A stretch of 64,000 bases of DNA from Bordetella genomosp. 11 (GCF_002261215.1 NZ_NEVS01000004.1:3286001-3350000), one strand, 5' to 3'; shown: positions 8,823 to 18,477, numbered from the stretch's first letter. The notes: generated from the letters alone by a model not told the origin. Numbers and translations are program-made.

Positions 8823-9800
8823 TCAATCGATGTGGATGTTCGCCGCCTGGATGATTTTGGCGAACTTGCCGGTCTCGGCGTGAATGAAAGCATCCGCCTG
8901 CGCCGGCGTGCCGGACTGCACGGCGGCCCCCTGCTGGCGCAGCGCCTGCCGTACCTCCGGCGATGCCAGCACCGCGTTAAGCGCGCCGTTCAGCTTGACG
9001 ACCACGTCGTCGGGCGTACCGGCAGGCGCCAGCAGCGAGAACCACGTCCCGGTATCGAATCCCGCGACGCCGGCCGCCTGCATCGTCGGCACGCCGGGCA
9101 GATCGGGGTCGGGCCGCGCGCTGGTGATCGCCAGCGCGCGCAGGCGGCCGGTCTTGACCTGCGGCAGCACCGAGAGGGCATTGGCGAACATCATGTCCAC
9201 CTCGCCCGACATCAGGTCGGTCATCGCCGGCGCGGTGCCGCGGTAAGGCACGTGACGCAGCTCGACCCCGGCTTCGTGCGCATACATCTCGGCGGTCAGG
9301 TGCGGCGAGCTGCCGTTGCCCGTGGATGCAAAGGTCAGGCTGTTGGGCTTGCTCTTGGCCAGCGCGGTCAGCTGGGCCACGGTGGTGACGGGCACCTTGG
9401 TATTGACGACCAGCAGGAAGGGCACGGACGCCATCATCCCGATCGCGCGGAAATCCTTCTCCACCCGGAAAGGCAGATTGGTGTACAGCGACTGGCTGAC
9501 GGCGATGGACGATGGCGCGGCCAGCAGGGTGTAGCCGTCCGGCGCGGCGCGCGCCACCGTGGCCGCCCCCACGTTGCCGCCCGCGCCGGAGCGGTTTTCG
9601 ACGATCAGCTGCTGTCCCAGGGACGTGGAGAGCCTGGCGGCGACCAGCCGGGTGACGATATCCACGCCGGCGCCGGGCGGGAAAGGCACGATGACGTGTA
9701 TGGGCTGATCGGGATAGCCGGCGGCCTGCGCGGCGGCACCGCAGGCCAGGAAGACCATGCACAATGCCGCGCGCAACAGGGCGGCGATACGGGTATTCAT
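8823..9800 (-). CDS. Bug-family tripartite tricarboxylate transporter receptor
   Basis: 325 residues starting at MNTRIAALLRAALC, a clear signal peptide ending near GAAAQA; an upstream in-frame extension lacks signal character and is not used. The mature part opens with GYPDQPIHVIVPFPPGAGVD and has VENRSGAGGNVGAATVAR and VPYRGTAPAMTDLMSGEVD, all Bug family patterns. It is periplasmic and probably feeds the MmgE/PrpD-family enzyme encoded directly downstream. A LysR gene on the same strand lies 106 bp upstream. Confidence 0.92.
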   Translation of the reverse strand: MNTRIAALLRAALCMVFLACGAAAQAAGYPDQPIHVIVPFPPGAGVDIVTRLVAARLSTSLGQQLIVENRSGAGGNVGAATVARAAPDGYTLLAAPSSIAVSQSLYTNLPFRVEKDFRAIGMMASVPFLLVVNTKVPVTTVAQLTALAKSKPNSLTFASTGNGSSPHLTAEMYAHEAGVELRHVPYRGTAPAMTDLMSGEVDMMFANALSVLPQVKTGRLRALAITSARPDPDLPGVPTMQAAGVAGFDTGTWFSLLAPAGTPDDVVVKLNGALNAVLASPEVRQALRQQGAAVQSGTPAQADAFIHAETGKFAKIIQAANIHID

Positions 9801-9906
9801 GAAAGCGTCTCCTCGCGCGCCCCTGGGCGAGGCGTCGATCGAAGGATTACAGCAGCGGCCGGCCGCCCGGGCAACGGGCAACTTCGTTTGAACTCATAGG
9901 TACAGC

Positions 9907-10809
9907 TTATGAATCGCGCGGCGGCACCTCGTGCCACGCCGTGTCCCGCAGCATCTGGCGGAAGCGCTGCGCGGCTGGCGACAAGGCATGGTCCACATGG
10001 CGGCACAGGCAGATTTCCCGCGTCGGGCGTGGCCCTCGCAAGGGGCGATGCACCAGTCCGCGCAGGTTCAGCTCCGGCAAGGCGATTTCAGGCACGATGG
10101 TGACGCCGAAACCTGCCCGCGCCATGCTTAGCGCGGTCACGGTGTTCAGGACTTCGTGCTCGGCCTGTTTGTCGATGCCGTTGTGCGCGAAGCCTCCGCG
10201 GATCAGGTCGGCCTGCGCCTGCAGGCCGATCAGGGATTCGTCGGCGAGCTCGCGCCATTGCAGCCCGCGGCGCCGCGACAGCGCGTGGCCGCGCGGCAGC
10301 ACCGCCACCAGCTCGTCGTCGAAAAGGTGTTCCATCACCAGCGATTCATGGGCATCCAGGCGCGAACAGACCGCCAGGTCCACCTCGTAGTTCAGCAGCA
10401 GATCGGCGATGTGCGGCGTGCGGGCCTCCCGCAGGCGCAGCCGGACCTCCGGATAGCTGCCGTGGAAACGGGCCAAGGCCTGGTTGACCAGGCCCAGCGC
10501 CAGCGACGGCAACACCGCCAGCGAGAGCTGCCCCTGCTTCAGGCGCGTGATGGCGCGCGCATTGTTGCAGGCATTGTCGATTTCCAGCAGGCCGCGCCGC
10601 ATCTGCTCGCGCAGCTGCATGCCGATGTCGGTAATGCGCACGCGACGGGTGCTGCGATCGAACAGCTTGACGTCCAGCGCGGTCTCCAGATCGCGGATCA
10701 GCTGCGAAAACGCCGGCTGGGTCATGCCTATCCGTTCCGCCGCGCGGGAAAACGACAGTGAATCGGCCGCCGCCAGGAATCCTTCCACCTGCCGCAGCTT
10801 GATACGCAT
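9907..10809 (-). CDS. LysR-family transcriptional regulator
   Basis: 300 residues. The N-terminal winged helix is MRIKLRQVEGFLAAADSLSF with FSRAAERIGMTQPAFSQLIR; the C-terminal half is a substrate-binding-like effector domain. The open frame continues upstream through the MFS gene in another phase, but the LysR family begins at this ATG. It lies between the MFS gene and the Bug-MmgE/PrpD pair, all on one strand, and probably regulates the pair in response to a carboxylic acid. That assignment is inferred from position. Confidence 0.9.
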   Translation of the reverse strand: MRIKLRQVEGFLAAADSLSFSRAAERIGMTQPAFSQLIRDLETALDVKLFDRSTRRVRITDIGMQLREQMRRGLLEIDNACNNARAITRLKQGQLSLAVLPSLALGLVNQALARFHGSYPEVRLRLREARTPHIADLLLNYEVDLAVCSRLDAHESLVMEHLFDDELVAVLPRGHALSRRRGLQWRELADESLIGLQAQADLIRGGFAHNGIDKQAEHEVLNTVTALSMARAGFGVTIVPEIALPELNLRGLVHRPLRGPRPTREICLCRHVDHALSPAAQRFRQMLRDTAWHEVPPRDS

Positions 10810-10823
10810 GGGGCCTCCGCCGG

Positions 10824-12050
10824 TCAGTGTTGCAGCGAGGTAGCGCCCCAGCGCCGCATCGCCAGGAAAACCATCAGGGACAAGGCGCAGAAGACGGCCA
10901 TGCTGCCGGTCACCGCCACGACCCCGAGGCTGGGGAAAAAGCGGCTGACCATGGCGCTGGCGAAGGCACCGATCCCCATCATGAGGGCGTTCATCATGGC
11001 CGACGCGGCGCCCGCGATTTCGCGCAGCGGCTGCAACGCGCCTTGCTGCGTGCTGGGCGTGATCAGGCCATAGCAGAAGGTATTCACGATGAAGAACGGC
11101 ATCAGGTTCCATGGCGTGATCACATGCGCCAGCGTCATCGCGAGCATGATCAGCGCCGAACACAGGGCCACCGACAGCCCGATCCGGATAAGACGGTCGC
11201 CCGCGACGTGCCCCGCCAGGCGGCCGCTCAGGAAAGAGGCCAGCATGATGCCGGCGGCCGTCATGGCGAACAACAGACCGAATACCTGCGGGGATACGCC
11301 CAGCGCTTCCATCAGTACCAGGGACGCGCCGGTCACATAGGCGAAATGGCTGCCGAACTTCAGCGCGCAGATCATCATATAGCCCAGGGCCGCGGGCTTG
11401 CGCAGCAGCGCCAGATAGGCGCCGGCCACAGGCGCGGCGGGCGGCCGCTGCGCCTTGGGATGGCGCAGGCGCGGGGCGGATTCTTCCAGGCTTAGCCAGA
11501 CCACCGCCAGCATGGCAAACCCGGCGATCGTCATCATGGCGTAGATCCAGCGCCAGTTGCCGATATTCAGCAGCACCGCGCCCACCGAGGGCGCGACCAT
11601 GGGGGCGATGACCCGGATGATGGCGATGTGCGAGAGAAGTTCGCGCACCCGCGTGCCCTCGAAGTGGTCGCGCACCAGGCTGATCGCCAGGACGCCCGCC
11701 GCGCCGGCCCCGGCGCCTTGCACCAGCCGCCACCCCAGGAAGGTGGAGATCGAGCCGGACAGGGTGCAACCGGCGGCACCCAGCGCGTACAGCGCCAGGC
11801 CGAACAGCAGCAGGGGACGCCGGCCCAGCCGGTCGGAGAGCGGCCCATACACCAGCGGCGCGGCGGCGAAACCCACGAAAAAAATGCTCAGGCTCATCGC
11901 GACCCGGGCGGCGTCCGTGTTCAGGTCGCGGGCCACCGCGCCGAAGGCGGGCAGCCCCACGTCGATGGACAGCGACGCGAAGGCCGTCAGCACGCCGCAG
12001 AACAGGATGAAGGCAAAGGAATGGGGAGAAATGCGCAGTCGCGGAGTCAT
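10824..12050 (-). CDS. MFS transporter, Bcr/CflA-like drug/proton antiporter type
   Basis: 408 residues with about 12 hydrophobic segments. The DHA1/Bcr motif A is present: VYGPLSDRLGRRPLLLFGL after helix 2, followed by GWRLVQGAGAGAAGV. Bcr/CflA members export antibiotics or amino acids such as cysteine by proton antiport. It sits 14 bp upstream of the LysR gene on the same strand, so the two may be co-transcribed. The substrate is unknown. Confidence 0.85.
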   Translation of the reverse strand: MTPRLRISPHSFAFILFCGVLTAFASLSIDVGLPAFGAVARDLNTDAARVAMSLSIFFVGFAAAPLVYGPLSDRLGRRPLLLFGLALYALGAAGCTLSGSISTFLGWRLVQGAGAGAAGVLAISLVRDHFEGTRVRELLSHIAIIRVIAPMVAPSVGAVLLNIGNWRWIYAMMTIAGFAMLAVVWLSLEESAPRLRHPKAQRPPAAPVAGAYLALLRKPAALGYMMICALKFGSHFAYVTGASLVLMEALGVSPQVFGLLFAMTAAGIMLASFLSGRLAGHVAGDRLIRIGLSVALCSALIMLAMTLAHVITPWNLMPFFIVNTFCYGLITPSTQQGALQPLREIAGAASAMMNALMMGIGAFASAMVSRFFPSLGVVAVTGSMAVFCALSLMVFLAMRRWGATSLQH

Positions 12051-12190
12051 CGGCGTGAAATGCGCCCCGGCGGATGGGGCGCCGGCATTATTTCACACCC
12101 GGCGCGTCGTCTCCCGGGACCGGGCGGGCCGTCCGGCGCCGCCCGCCAGCCGGCAAGGCCGGGCGCCGCGCCCCGCCGCGACCATTCCGA

Positions 12191-13717
12191 TCACATCTGG
12201 GCGCCTATCATCCACGGCACGAACTCCTCGTCGCCCACGCCCAGCGCCTCGCTTTTGCTGCGGGTGCCCGACGCCACATCGACGATGGCGCGGAGGATTT
12301 CCTCGCCCTTGCGCGCGACGGTGGTCTCCCCTTCCATGATGTCGCCGCAATTGATGTCCATATCGTCGATCATGCGGCGGTACATCTGGGTGTTGGTCGC
12401 CACCTTGATGGACGGGGCCGGCTTGGCGCCGAAGCAGGATCCCCTGCCGGTGGTGAATACCACCAGGTTCGCGCCGCTGGCGATCTGGCCGGTCGCGCCC
12501 ATGGGGTCGTAGCCGGGCGCGTCCATGAACACCAATCCGTGCGTATCGACGGGTTCCGCATAGCGGTATACGCCCATCAGCGGGGTCGAACCGCTCTTGG
12601 CAACCGCGCCCAGCGACTTCTCCAGGATGGTGGTCAGGCCGCCCGCCTTGTTGCCGGGGGTCGGATTGTTGTCGATGCTGCCTTTCTCGCGTTCGGCATA
12701 CGACTCCCACCAGTGGATACGCTCGACGATCTTTTCCCCTACCTCCGGTGAAATCGCCCGGCGGGTCAACAGGTGTTCGGCGCCGTAGATCTCCGGTGTC
12801 TCGGAAAGAATCGCCGTGCCGCCATGCCGGACCAGCAAATCCACGGCGGCGCCCAGCGCGGGATTGGCGGTGATGCCCGAATAGCCGTCCGAGCCGCCGC
12901 ACTGCAAGGCCACCACCAGGTGCGACAGCGGCAAGGGTTCGCGCCGGACGGCGTTGGCGGCGGGCAGCATGCCCTCGATGGCGGCGATGGCGGCGTCCAC
13001 GGTCTTCTGCGTGCCGCCCAGTTCCTGCATGACCAGCGGGACCATCATCGGGCCCGGCTCGATGCCGCCGGTCATGAACATGGCGCCCATCTGGTTCGCC
13101 TCGCAGCCCAGTCCGATCACCAGCACGCCGGCGAAATTGGCATGCTTGGCAAAACCGCCGATGGTGCGCCGCAGCTGCTGTATGCCTTCGCCGTTGTGGT
13201 CGATGCAACAGCCGAAGCTGTGCGTCAGCGGCACCACGCCATCGACGTTCGGGTACGCATCCAGCCTGCCCGGCGCGGCGAAGTGCTGCGCGACGCGCTT
13301 GCTGACGGTCGCCGAGCAGTTCACGGTACTGATGACGCCGATATAGTTGCGGGTGGCCACGCGGCCATCGGCCCGGCGTATGCCCTGGAACGTCAGCGGC
13401 GCGTCGGCCGGGGCGACGGGCCTGACGTCCTCGCCGAAGGCATAGTCGCGCTCGAATTCGCCGATGGAGACATTGTGCGTATGGACGTGGTCGCCTGGCG
13501 CGATATCGCGCGTCGCGAAGCCGATGATCTGCCCATAGCGGTGTACCGGATCGCCGGCGCGCACCGCCCGCAGCGCCACCTTGTGCGCGGGGGGCACATC
13601 GGCGCGCACCGTCACGCCGCCGGCCTGCGGCAGCTCGGTGCCGGCCGAAAGGGCGCGGCGGGCGATCGCGACGTCGTCGCGCTCATGCAGCAGAATGATG
13701 GGGGACAGGGCATCCAA
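12191..13717 (-). CDS. UxaA/GarD-family sugar-acid dehydratase
   Basis: 508 residues. The N-terminal part (about 1-95) is a SAF-like domain ending GDHVHTHNV. The C-terminal part has the altronate/galactarate dehydratase pattern: VATRNYIGVISTVNCSATVS, THSFGCCIDHNGEGIQQL, VIGLGCEANQMG and GKPAPSIKVATNTQMYRRM-like segments. The family removes water from D-altronate, D-galactarate or similar sugar acids with an Fe ion. The start is TTG at 13717, supported by a GAGGAG ribosome site; the nearby ATG is out of frame. It is divergent from a FadR-type regulator with a palindromic operator between them. Confidence 0.85.
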   Translation of the reverse strand: MDALSPIILLHERDDVAIARRALSAGTELPQAGGVTVRADVPPAHKVALRAVRAGDPVHRYGQIIGFATRDIAPGDHVHTHNVSIGEFERDYAFGEDVRPVAPADAPLTFQGIRRADGRVATRNYIGVISTVNCSATVSKRVAQHFAAPGRLDAYPNVDGVVPLTHSFGCCIDHNGEGIQQLRRTIGGFAKHANFAGVLVIGLGCEANQMGAMFMTGGIEPGPMMVPLVMQELGGTQKTVDAAIAAIEGMLPAANAVRREPLPLSHLVVALQCGGSDGYSGITANPALGAAVDLLVRHGGTAILSETPEIYGAEHLLTRRAISPEVGEKIVERIHWWESYAEREKGSIDNNPTPGNKAGGLTTILEKSLGAVAKSGSTPLMGVYRYAEPVDTHGLVFMDAPGYDPMGATGQIASGANLVVFTTGRGSCFGAKPAPSIKVATNTQMYRRMIDDMDINCGDIMEGETTVARKGEEILRAIVDVASGTRSKSEALGVGDEEFVPWMIGAQM

Positions 13718-13799
13718 GGCGGTCTCCTCGATATTTGGTCAGCGGCCGCGGATCGCCGCGGGCCGAGCCATCATGGGATAATCGCCACAAGCAGCGCAA

Positions 13800-13814
13800 A
13801 TTGGTCGGACCAAT
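13800..13814. promoter_or_regulatory. FadR/GntR-type operator
   Basis: ATTGGTC-G-GACCAAT is a perfect palindrome in the 151-bp gap between the dehydratase and the FadR-type regulator. It contains TTGGTCGGACCAA, which fits the TGGTCnGACCA half-site pattern known for FadR-subfamily GntR proteins. The adjacent regulator is therefore the likely ligand, controlling the divergent dehydratase gene and itself. Confidence 0.65.
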
Positions 13815-13868
13815 CGCCGCGGCGCGCCACGCGCCTTCAGCTCGCGCGCGAACCCCAGGAATCCCGGC

Positions 13869-14597
13869 ATGCCCCGCATCACGCCCGCATCGAGCGCCCT
13901 GCAGCACGCAATGCAATCGCTGGAACGCCTCGTCCTGGAACATGGCCTGGACGGACGCCCACGGCTGCCCCCGGAACGCGAACTGGCGCAACGCTTCGGC
14001 GTGTCCCGCACGACCGTCCGCGCGGCCATCCAGCGGCTGGTCTCGCGCGGCATGCTGCAGACCCGCCAGGGCAGCGGCGTCTTCATCGCCAGCGACAGGC
14101 CCGCCGCCGCCGCGGCACCCTGGCCGCCCGCGCCCTGGCTGGGCCTGGTGGACGCGCAGCCCGCGCTGCGCGCCGATACGCTGGAATTCCGCATGGTGTT
14201 CGAATGCGCTGCCGCGCGCTTCGCGGCGCAGCGGGCCGACGCGCGCGAGCGCCGCGAACTGGCCGGCACCGTCGGCAACATGCGCAAGGCGGTGCGCGAC
14301 GGCGATGTGGCCGCCGAGGCAGCCGCGGACACCGCCTTCCACGCCCAGTTGGCCGGCGCCTCCCACAACATGATGCTGGGCCGCTTCTACGCCAACGCCA
14401 TCGCCTCGTTGCGCGAGCACATCACGCGCAACACCTACGATGCCGGACGCGATGCCGCGCTGGCCGCGCGCCGCGCGCTGGAGCGCCTGCGCCAGCACGA
14501 AGCCATCTGCGAGGCGATCCTGCGGCAAGCGCCCGACGACGCCGCGCTGGCCATGCGCCAACATATCGAATTCGTCGGACGGCAGTTCCAGGCGTGA
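13869..14597 (+). CDS. FadR-subfamily GntR transcriptional regulator
   Basis: 242 residues. The winged helix lies at about 15-78 (LPPERELAQRFGVSRTTVRA, RGMLQTRQGSGVFIA) and the FCD effector domain at about 100-235. The FCD metal-ligand positions are visible: DTAFH, then RQHEAI, then AMRQH. Regulators of this type usually sense a carboxylate and repress a divergent catabolic gene. The operator-like palindrome 55 bp upstream supports control of the UxaA/GarD-type dehydratase. Confidence 0.88.
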   Translation: MPRITPASSALQHAMQSLERLVLEHGLDGRPRLPPERELAQRFGVSRTTVRAAIQRLVSRGMLQTRQGSGVFIASDRPAAAAAPWPPAPWLGLVDAQPALRADTLEFRMVFECAAARFAAQRADARERRELAGTVGNMRKAVRDGDVAAEAAADTAFHAQLAGASHNMMLGRFYANAIASLREHITRNTYDAGRDAALAARRALERLRQHEAICEAILRQAPDDAALAMRQHIEFVGRQFQA

Positions 14598-14674
14598 TGC
14601 CGGGGTCGCGCCGCTGCAGGCGTGACGCGACGGCCGCCCCGCGACGGCGGCGGTTCGCCGCGCGTTCCTGGCCG

Positions 14675-15256
14675 CTATTGGCGGATGCCTTCGGCCTGGA
14701 TATGCAAGGTCGTTTTCATGAAGAAGCCATAGTCCTTGCCGGACGACACGCCGTAGTCGCTACGGTCGAACGCCGCCGTCGCCTCCGTCCCGCACACTTC
14801 CTTCTTCAGGATGGGGTTCTGGTAGCACTTGAACGAGAGCAATTTCAACGTGAGCGGCCGCGACACGCCATGCAGGGTGAAGATCCCGTCCACTTCCACC
14901 GGCTTGCCTGCCTCGAAGCGAACGCGATTTCCTTTGTAGGTGGCGGTGGGAAAGCGCGCGACATCGAAGAAATCTTCCGCGCGCAGATGTTCGTCCAGTT
15001 TGGCGTTGCCGGTGTTGATGGAAGCCATGTCGATGGTCACCTCCACCGTGCCGGTCCCCGCCTTCGCATCCAGCACCACGGTGCCGGCGGTCTTATCGAA
15101 CTTGCCGCGCCAGATGGATGCGCCGCCGAAATGATCCGCCTCGAAGCTGGGATACGTATGATCCGGGTCCAGTTGGTAGGTCACCGGTTCGGCCAAAGTG
15201 GCGACCGGCAGCAGGACGGCGGCGATCGCCGCCAGTGACGAAGTCAGGAAGCGCAT
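14675..15256 (-). CDS. YceI-family periplasmic protein
   Basis: 193 residues with a signal peptide ending near ATLA. The mature part follows the YceI lipocalin-like pattern: [61 protein letters not shown]. YceI proteins bind isoprenoid or fatty-chain molecules in the periplasm and are often stress-induced. It is monocistronic and divergent from the cystine-type ABC transporter genes. Confidence 0.9.
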   Translation of the reverse strand: MRFLTSSLAAIAAVLLPVATLAEPVTYQLDPDHTYPSFEADHFGGASIWRGKFDKTAGTVVLDAKAGTGTVEVTIDMASINTGNAKLDEHLRAEDFFDVARFPTATYKGNRVRFEAGKPVEVDGIFTLHGVSRPLTLKLLSFKCYQNPILKKEVCGTEATAAFDRSDYGVSSGKDYGFFMKTTLHIQAEGIRQ

Positions 15257-15430
15257 GATGGGCCCTCGCGAGGAATGCGTGCCAAAGTGGAATGCACGGA
15301 GAAGCGCCGCCTCATTTCCACGGCGCGTATTGATACGTCCCTTAATTTTTTGTGAAAAAATAGCCAGCCTGTTAGAGTCTCGGACGTAATCTTAACCGTC
15401 CCTCTTTCAGATTCGTGTATGGAGATCGAG

Positions 15431-16210
15431 ATGAAGCGAATTTTTTCCGTCCTGCTCGCCGGCCTGCTCAGTGCTGCCGGGGTGACGCTCGCCCATGCCC
15501 AGGATGACCTGGCACGAATCAAATCGGCCGGCGTCATCAAAATCGGTACCGAAGGCACTTACGCCCCTTTCAGCTATCACGACGCCTCGGGCCTGACCGG
15601 CTTCGATGTGGAGATCGGACGCGCCATCGCCCAGCGCCTGGGCGTGAAGGCGGACTTCGTCGAAGGCAAGTGGGACGGCCTGATCGCGGGCCTGGACGTC
15701 AAGCGCTATGACGCGGTCATCAACCAGGTCGGCATCACCGACGCGCGCAAGCAGAAGTACGACTTCTCCGACCCGTACATCGCGTCGCAAGCGGTGCTGA
15801 TCGTGCGCGACAACAACACCGCGATCAAGTCCTTCGACGACCTGAAGGGCAAGCGGTCGGCCAATACGCTGACCAGCAACTTCGGCAAGCTGGCCCAGAA
15901 GTACGGCGCCGAGGTGGTCCCCGTACAGGGCTTCAACGAATCCATCGAACTGCTGCTGTCGGGCCGGGTGGACGCCACCATCAACGACAACCTGTCCTTC
16001 CTCGACTTCAAGAAGCACCGGCCCGATGCCAAGGTGAAAATCGTCGCCAGCGACAAATCGGCGGAATTCAGCGAATCCGGCGTGCTGCTGCGCAAGGGCA
16101 ATCCCGACCTGGTCGCCGCCGTCAACAAGGCGCTGGCCGACATCAAGGCGGACGGCACCTACAAGAAGATATCCATCAAATACTTCGGCACGGACCTCTC
16201 GGCAAAGTAA
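15431..16210 (+). CDS. tcyJ: Amino-acid ABC transporter substrate-binding protein, cystine type
   Basis: 259 residues from the second ATG (MKRIFSVLLAG), which follows GGAGATCGAG; an ATG four codons earlier overlaps that ribosome site. A signal peptide ends near LAHA. The mature part matches the cystine-binding FliY/TcyJ family: GTEGTYAPFSYHDASGLTGF, KWDGLIAGLDVKRYDAVINQ, KQKYDFSDPYI. It binds L-cystine or a related polar amino acid in the periplasm. The permease gene follows after 9 bp and the ATPase gene after that. Confidence 0.85.
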   Translation: MKRIFSVLLAGLLSAAGVTLAHAQDDLARIKSAGVIKIGTEGTYAPFSYHDASGLTGFDVEIGRAIAQRLGVKADFVEGKWDGLIAGLDVKRYDAVINQVGITDARKQKYDFSDPYIASQAVLIVRDNNTAIKSFDDLKGKRSANTLTSNFGKLAQKYGAEVVPVQGFNESIELLLSGRVDATINDNLSFLDFKKHRPDAKVKIVASDKSAEFSESGVLLRKGNPDLVAAVNKALADIKADGTYKKISIKYFGTDLSAK

Positions 16211-16219
16211 GGACGCATC

Positions 16220-16900
16220 GTGCCGGCCTGGCTGCAGTTGATGGCGGATTCGTTCTGGCCCTTGCTCAAGGCAGGGCTGGAATTCACGGTCCCATTGACC
16301 CTGATTTCGTTTTTCGCGGGGCTGCTGCTGGCCTTCGCGGTGGCGCTGGTGCGCCTGTTCGGTCCGGCACCCGCCGTGGCGGTGGTGCGCTTCTATGTCT
16401 GGCTGATCCGCGGCACGCCGCTGCTGGTCCAGCTGTTCGTCATTTTCTATGGACTGCCCAGCGTCGGCATCGTGCTGGACCCGCTGCCCGCCGCGCTGAT
16501 CGGCTTCACGCTGAACGTGGGCGCCTATAACTCCGAGGTCATCCGCGCGGTGATCGAGTCCATACCCAAGGGGCAGTGGGAAGCCGCCTATTCGCTCAGC
16601 ATGACGCGCTGGCAGGCGATCCGGCGGACCATCCTGCCGCAGGCCGCGCGTGTCTCCGTGCCGCCCTTGTCCAACTCGTTCATCGCGCTGGTCAAGGACA
16701 CCTCGCTGGCTGCCGTGCTGACCGTGCCGGAGATCTTCCAGGCCGCGCAGCGCATCGCCGCGGTCACATACGAGCCGCTGATTCTCTATACCGAAGCCGC
16801 GCTGATCTACCTGGTTTTCAGCACCGTGCTGTCGTCCGCCCAGGCGCGCCTGGAAAAGCGTTTCGGCCGGCACGCGGTCTTCGCGGAGACATCGCAGTGA
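16220..16900 (+). CDS. tcyL: Amino-acid ABC transporter permease, cystine type
   Basis: 226 residues with GTG start, 9 bp after the binding-protein gene. It is a HisMQ/YecS-type permease with about five membrane helices. The EAA loop is visible as EAAYSLSMTRWQAIRRTILP, contacting the ATPase. SFIALVKDTSLAAVL is typical of polar-amino-acid permeases. A single permease gene suggests a homodimer, as for the cystine system of enteric bacteria. Its stop overlaps the GTG of the next gene. Confidence 0.88.
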   Translation: MPAWLQLMADSFWPLLKAGLEFTVPLTLISFFAGLLLAFAVALVRLFGPAPAVAVVRFYVWLIRGTPLLVQLFVIFYGLPSVGIVLDPLPAALIGFTLNVGAYNSEVIRAVIESIPKGQWEAAYSLSMTRWQAIRRTILPQAARVSVPPLSNSFIALVKDTSLAAVLTVPEIFQAAQRIAAVTYEPLILYTEAALIYLVFSTVLSSAQARLEKRFGRHAVFAETSQ

Positions 16901-17670
16901 TCCGCCTGTCGCATATCCACAAGCACCTGGGCCGCCTGCACGTCCTGAAGGACGTCGGCATCGAAGTGCCGGAAGGCAGTGTCACGGCATTGATCGGGCC
17001 TTCGGGCAGCGGCAAGAGCACGCTGCTGCGCTGCGTGAACCTGCTGGAAGTCCCCGAATCGGGGGAACTGGAACTGGGCGACGCCCATATTGCTTTCCGG
17101 CCCGGCGTGCGCACGCCCTTCGATGCGATACAGAAGGTGCGGCGGCAAACCGGCATGGTGTTCCAGAACTTCCAGCTGTTCCCGCATCGCAATGTGCTGG
17201 AAAACGTCATGGAAGGCCTGGTCACCGTTCAAGGCTGGCCGCGCGAACGCGCGGCCGCGCGCGCGCTCGAACTGCTGGAAAAAGTGGGGATGCGGGACAA
17301 GGCCGATGCCTGGCCCGCTACCCTGTCCGGCGGCCAGCAACAGCGCGTCGCCATCGCCCGCGCCCTGGCGCCGTCGCCACGGGTGTTGCTGTGCGACGAG
17401 CCCACATCCGCCCTGGACCCCGGCCTGGCCAAGGAAGTGGTGGACGTGCTGCGCCGCCTGGCGGCCGAAGGCATGACCATGCTGATGGCCACGCACGACC
17501 TGCGCCTGGCCGCCAGCATCGCCCAGCAGGTCGTTTTCCTGGAGAACGGCGTCGTGGTCGAAGCCGCCTCCGCCGAAAGCGTATTCACCCGGGCGGCGGA
17601 CCCGCGCACCCGCCAGTTCGTCGCGACGCTGACCGAGGGCCTGCCGCAAGCCTGGACGGCCCGGCCGTAA
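16897..17670 (+). CDS. tcyN: Amino-acid ABC transporter ATPase, cystine type
   Basis: 257 residues with a GTG start inside the GTGA overlap with the permease stop. All ABC motifs are intact: Walker A GPSGSGKST, Q-loop MVFQNFQLFPH, signature LSGGQQQR, Walker B VLLCDEPTSALDP, H-loop ATHD. It powers uptake of cystine or a similar amino acid through the preceding permease. It is a useful internal contrast to the capsule ATPase homologue at 42635-43354, which lacks these motifs. Confidence 0.92.
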   Translation: MIRLSHIHKHLGRLHVLKDVGIEVPEGSVTALIGPSGSGKSTLLRCVNLLEVPESGELELGDAHIAFRPGVRTPFDAIQKVRRQTGMVFQNFQLFPHRNVLENVMEGLVTVQGWPRERAAARALELLEKVGMRDKADAWPATLSGGQQQRVAIARALAPSPRVLLCDEPTSALDPGLAKEVVDVLRRLAAEGMTMLMATHDLRLAASIAQQVVFLENGVVVEAASAESVFTRAADPRTRQFVATLTEGLPQAWTARP

Positions 17671-17772
17671 AGCGGATGGACCCCGCCGCGCGGCGCCGAC
17701 GCGCTGGCGGCGCGCCGGACACTTGATCACGCGAAAGCGCATCCGTCCCGCACGCGGCCGCGCGGCGGGCCG

Positions 17773-18477
17773 TCAGGCCTGCGCGGGATAGTTGGAGGGA
17801 AACAGCGCGCGCTGGGCTTCTTCATCCCGCTCCATCTTGAAGGGCACTTCGGCCCCCACCTTGCGCGCCCGCGCCACCGCGGGCCGCGCATCGATGGCCT
17901 GGAACCAGCGCGCGATATTGGGATAGGCCGCCAGCGGCTCCTGCGCGCCCTTGAGCACGCGAGAGGCGCGATCCACCCACCCCCAGGCAGAGATATCGAC
18001 GATCGTGTATTCGCCGCCGACGATGAAGTCCCTGCCCGCCAGCCTGTCGTCCAGCACGCGATAGTGCCGCTCGGCTTCGCGCCGGTAGCGGTTGACCGCG
18101 TAGTCCAGGCCGGCGGGCGCGGCATGCTGGAAATGCACGGCCTGCCCGGAAAACGGCCCCAGTCCTGTGCCGATGAAGAACAGCCAGGACAGCATGTCGG
18201 CCCGGTCCTGGGGCTGTCCGAGCAGCATTCCCGTCTTTTCCGCGAGATACAGCAGGATCGCGCTCGAATCGAATACCGTCGCCGGCTTGCCTGCCGGTCC
18301 GTCCGGGTCGACGATCGCCGGGACCTTGCCGTTCGGGTTGATGGCGCGGAATGCCGCATCGTGCTGCTGCCCTTTGGCCGTATCGACCGGGACGACCTCA
18401 TAGCGCAGCCCGGTTTCTTCGAGCATAAGGGCAACCTTGGCCGGGTTGGGCGTGGGATGGAAATAGAAGCGGATCAT
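17773..18477 (-). CDS. Glutathione S-transferase, Ure2p/YfcG-like
   Basis: 234 residues from ATG at 18477; the open frame continues upstream but the GST fold starts here (MIRFYFHPTPNPAKVAL). The N-terminal thioredoxin-like domain has the glutathione loop INPNGKVPAIVD and the DSSAILLYLAEK helix. The C-terminal helical domain has YTIVDISAWGW. Members are disulfide-bond oxidoreductases or detoxification enzymes in the cytosol. It is divergent from a TetR regulator, which probably represses it. Confidence 0.9.
   Translation of the reverse strand: MIRFYFHPTPNPAKVALMLEETGLRYEVVPVDTAKGQQHDAAFRAINPNGKVPAIVDPDGPAGKPATVFDSSAILLYLAEKTGMLLGQPQDRADMLSWLFFIGTGLGPFSGQAVHFQHAAPAGLDYAVNRYRREAERHYRVLDDRLAGRDFIVGGEYTIVDISAWGWVDRASRVLKGAQEPLAAYPNIARWFQAIDARPAVARARKVGAEVPFKMERDEEAQRALFPSNYPAQA

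Noticed and set aside
9907..11769. 620-codon frame that includes the LysR gene plus upstream sequence
   Set aside because: The upstream 320 codons overlap the MFS gene out of phase; the LysR family starts at 10809.
12773..15238. 821-codon plus-strand frame spanning the dehydratase, regulator and yceI
   Set aside because: It crosses three recognised genes and the operator, with no coherent domain.
15407..16873. 488-codon minus-strand frame opposite the cystine transporter genes
   Set aside because: The plus-strand binding protein and permease are clear; the frame is a codon-bias artefact.
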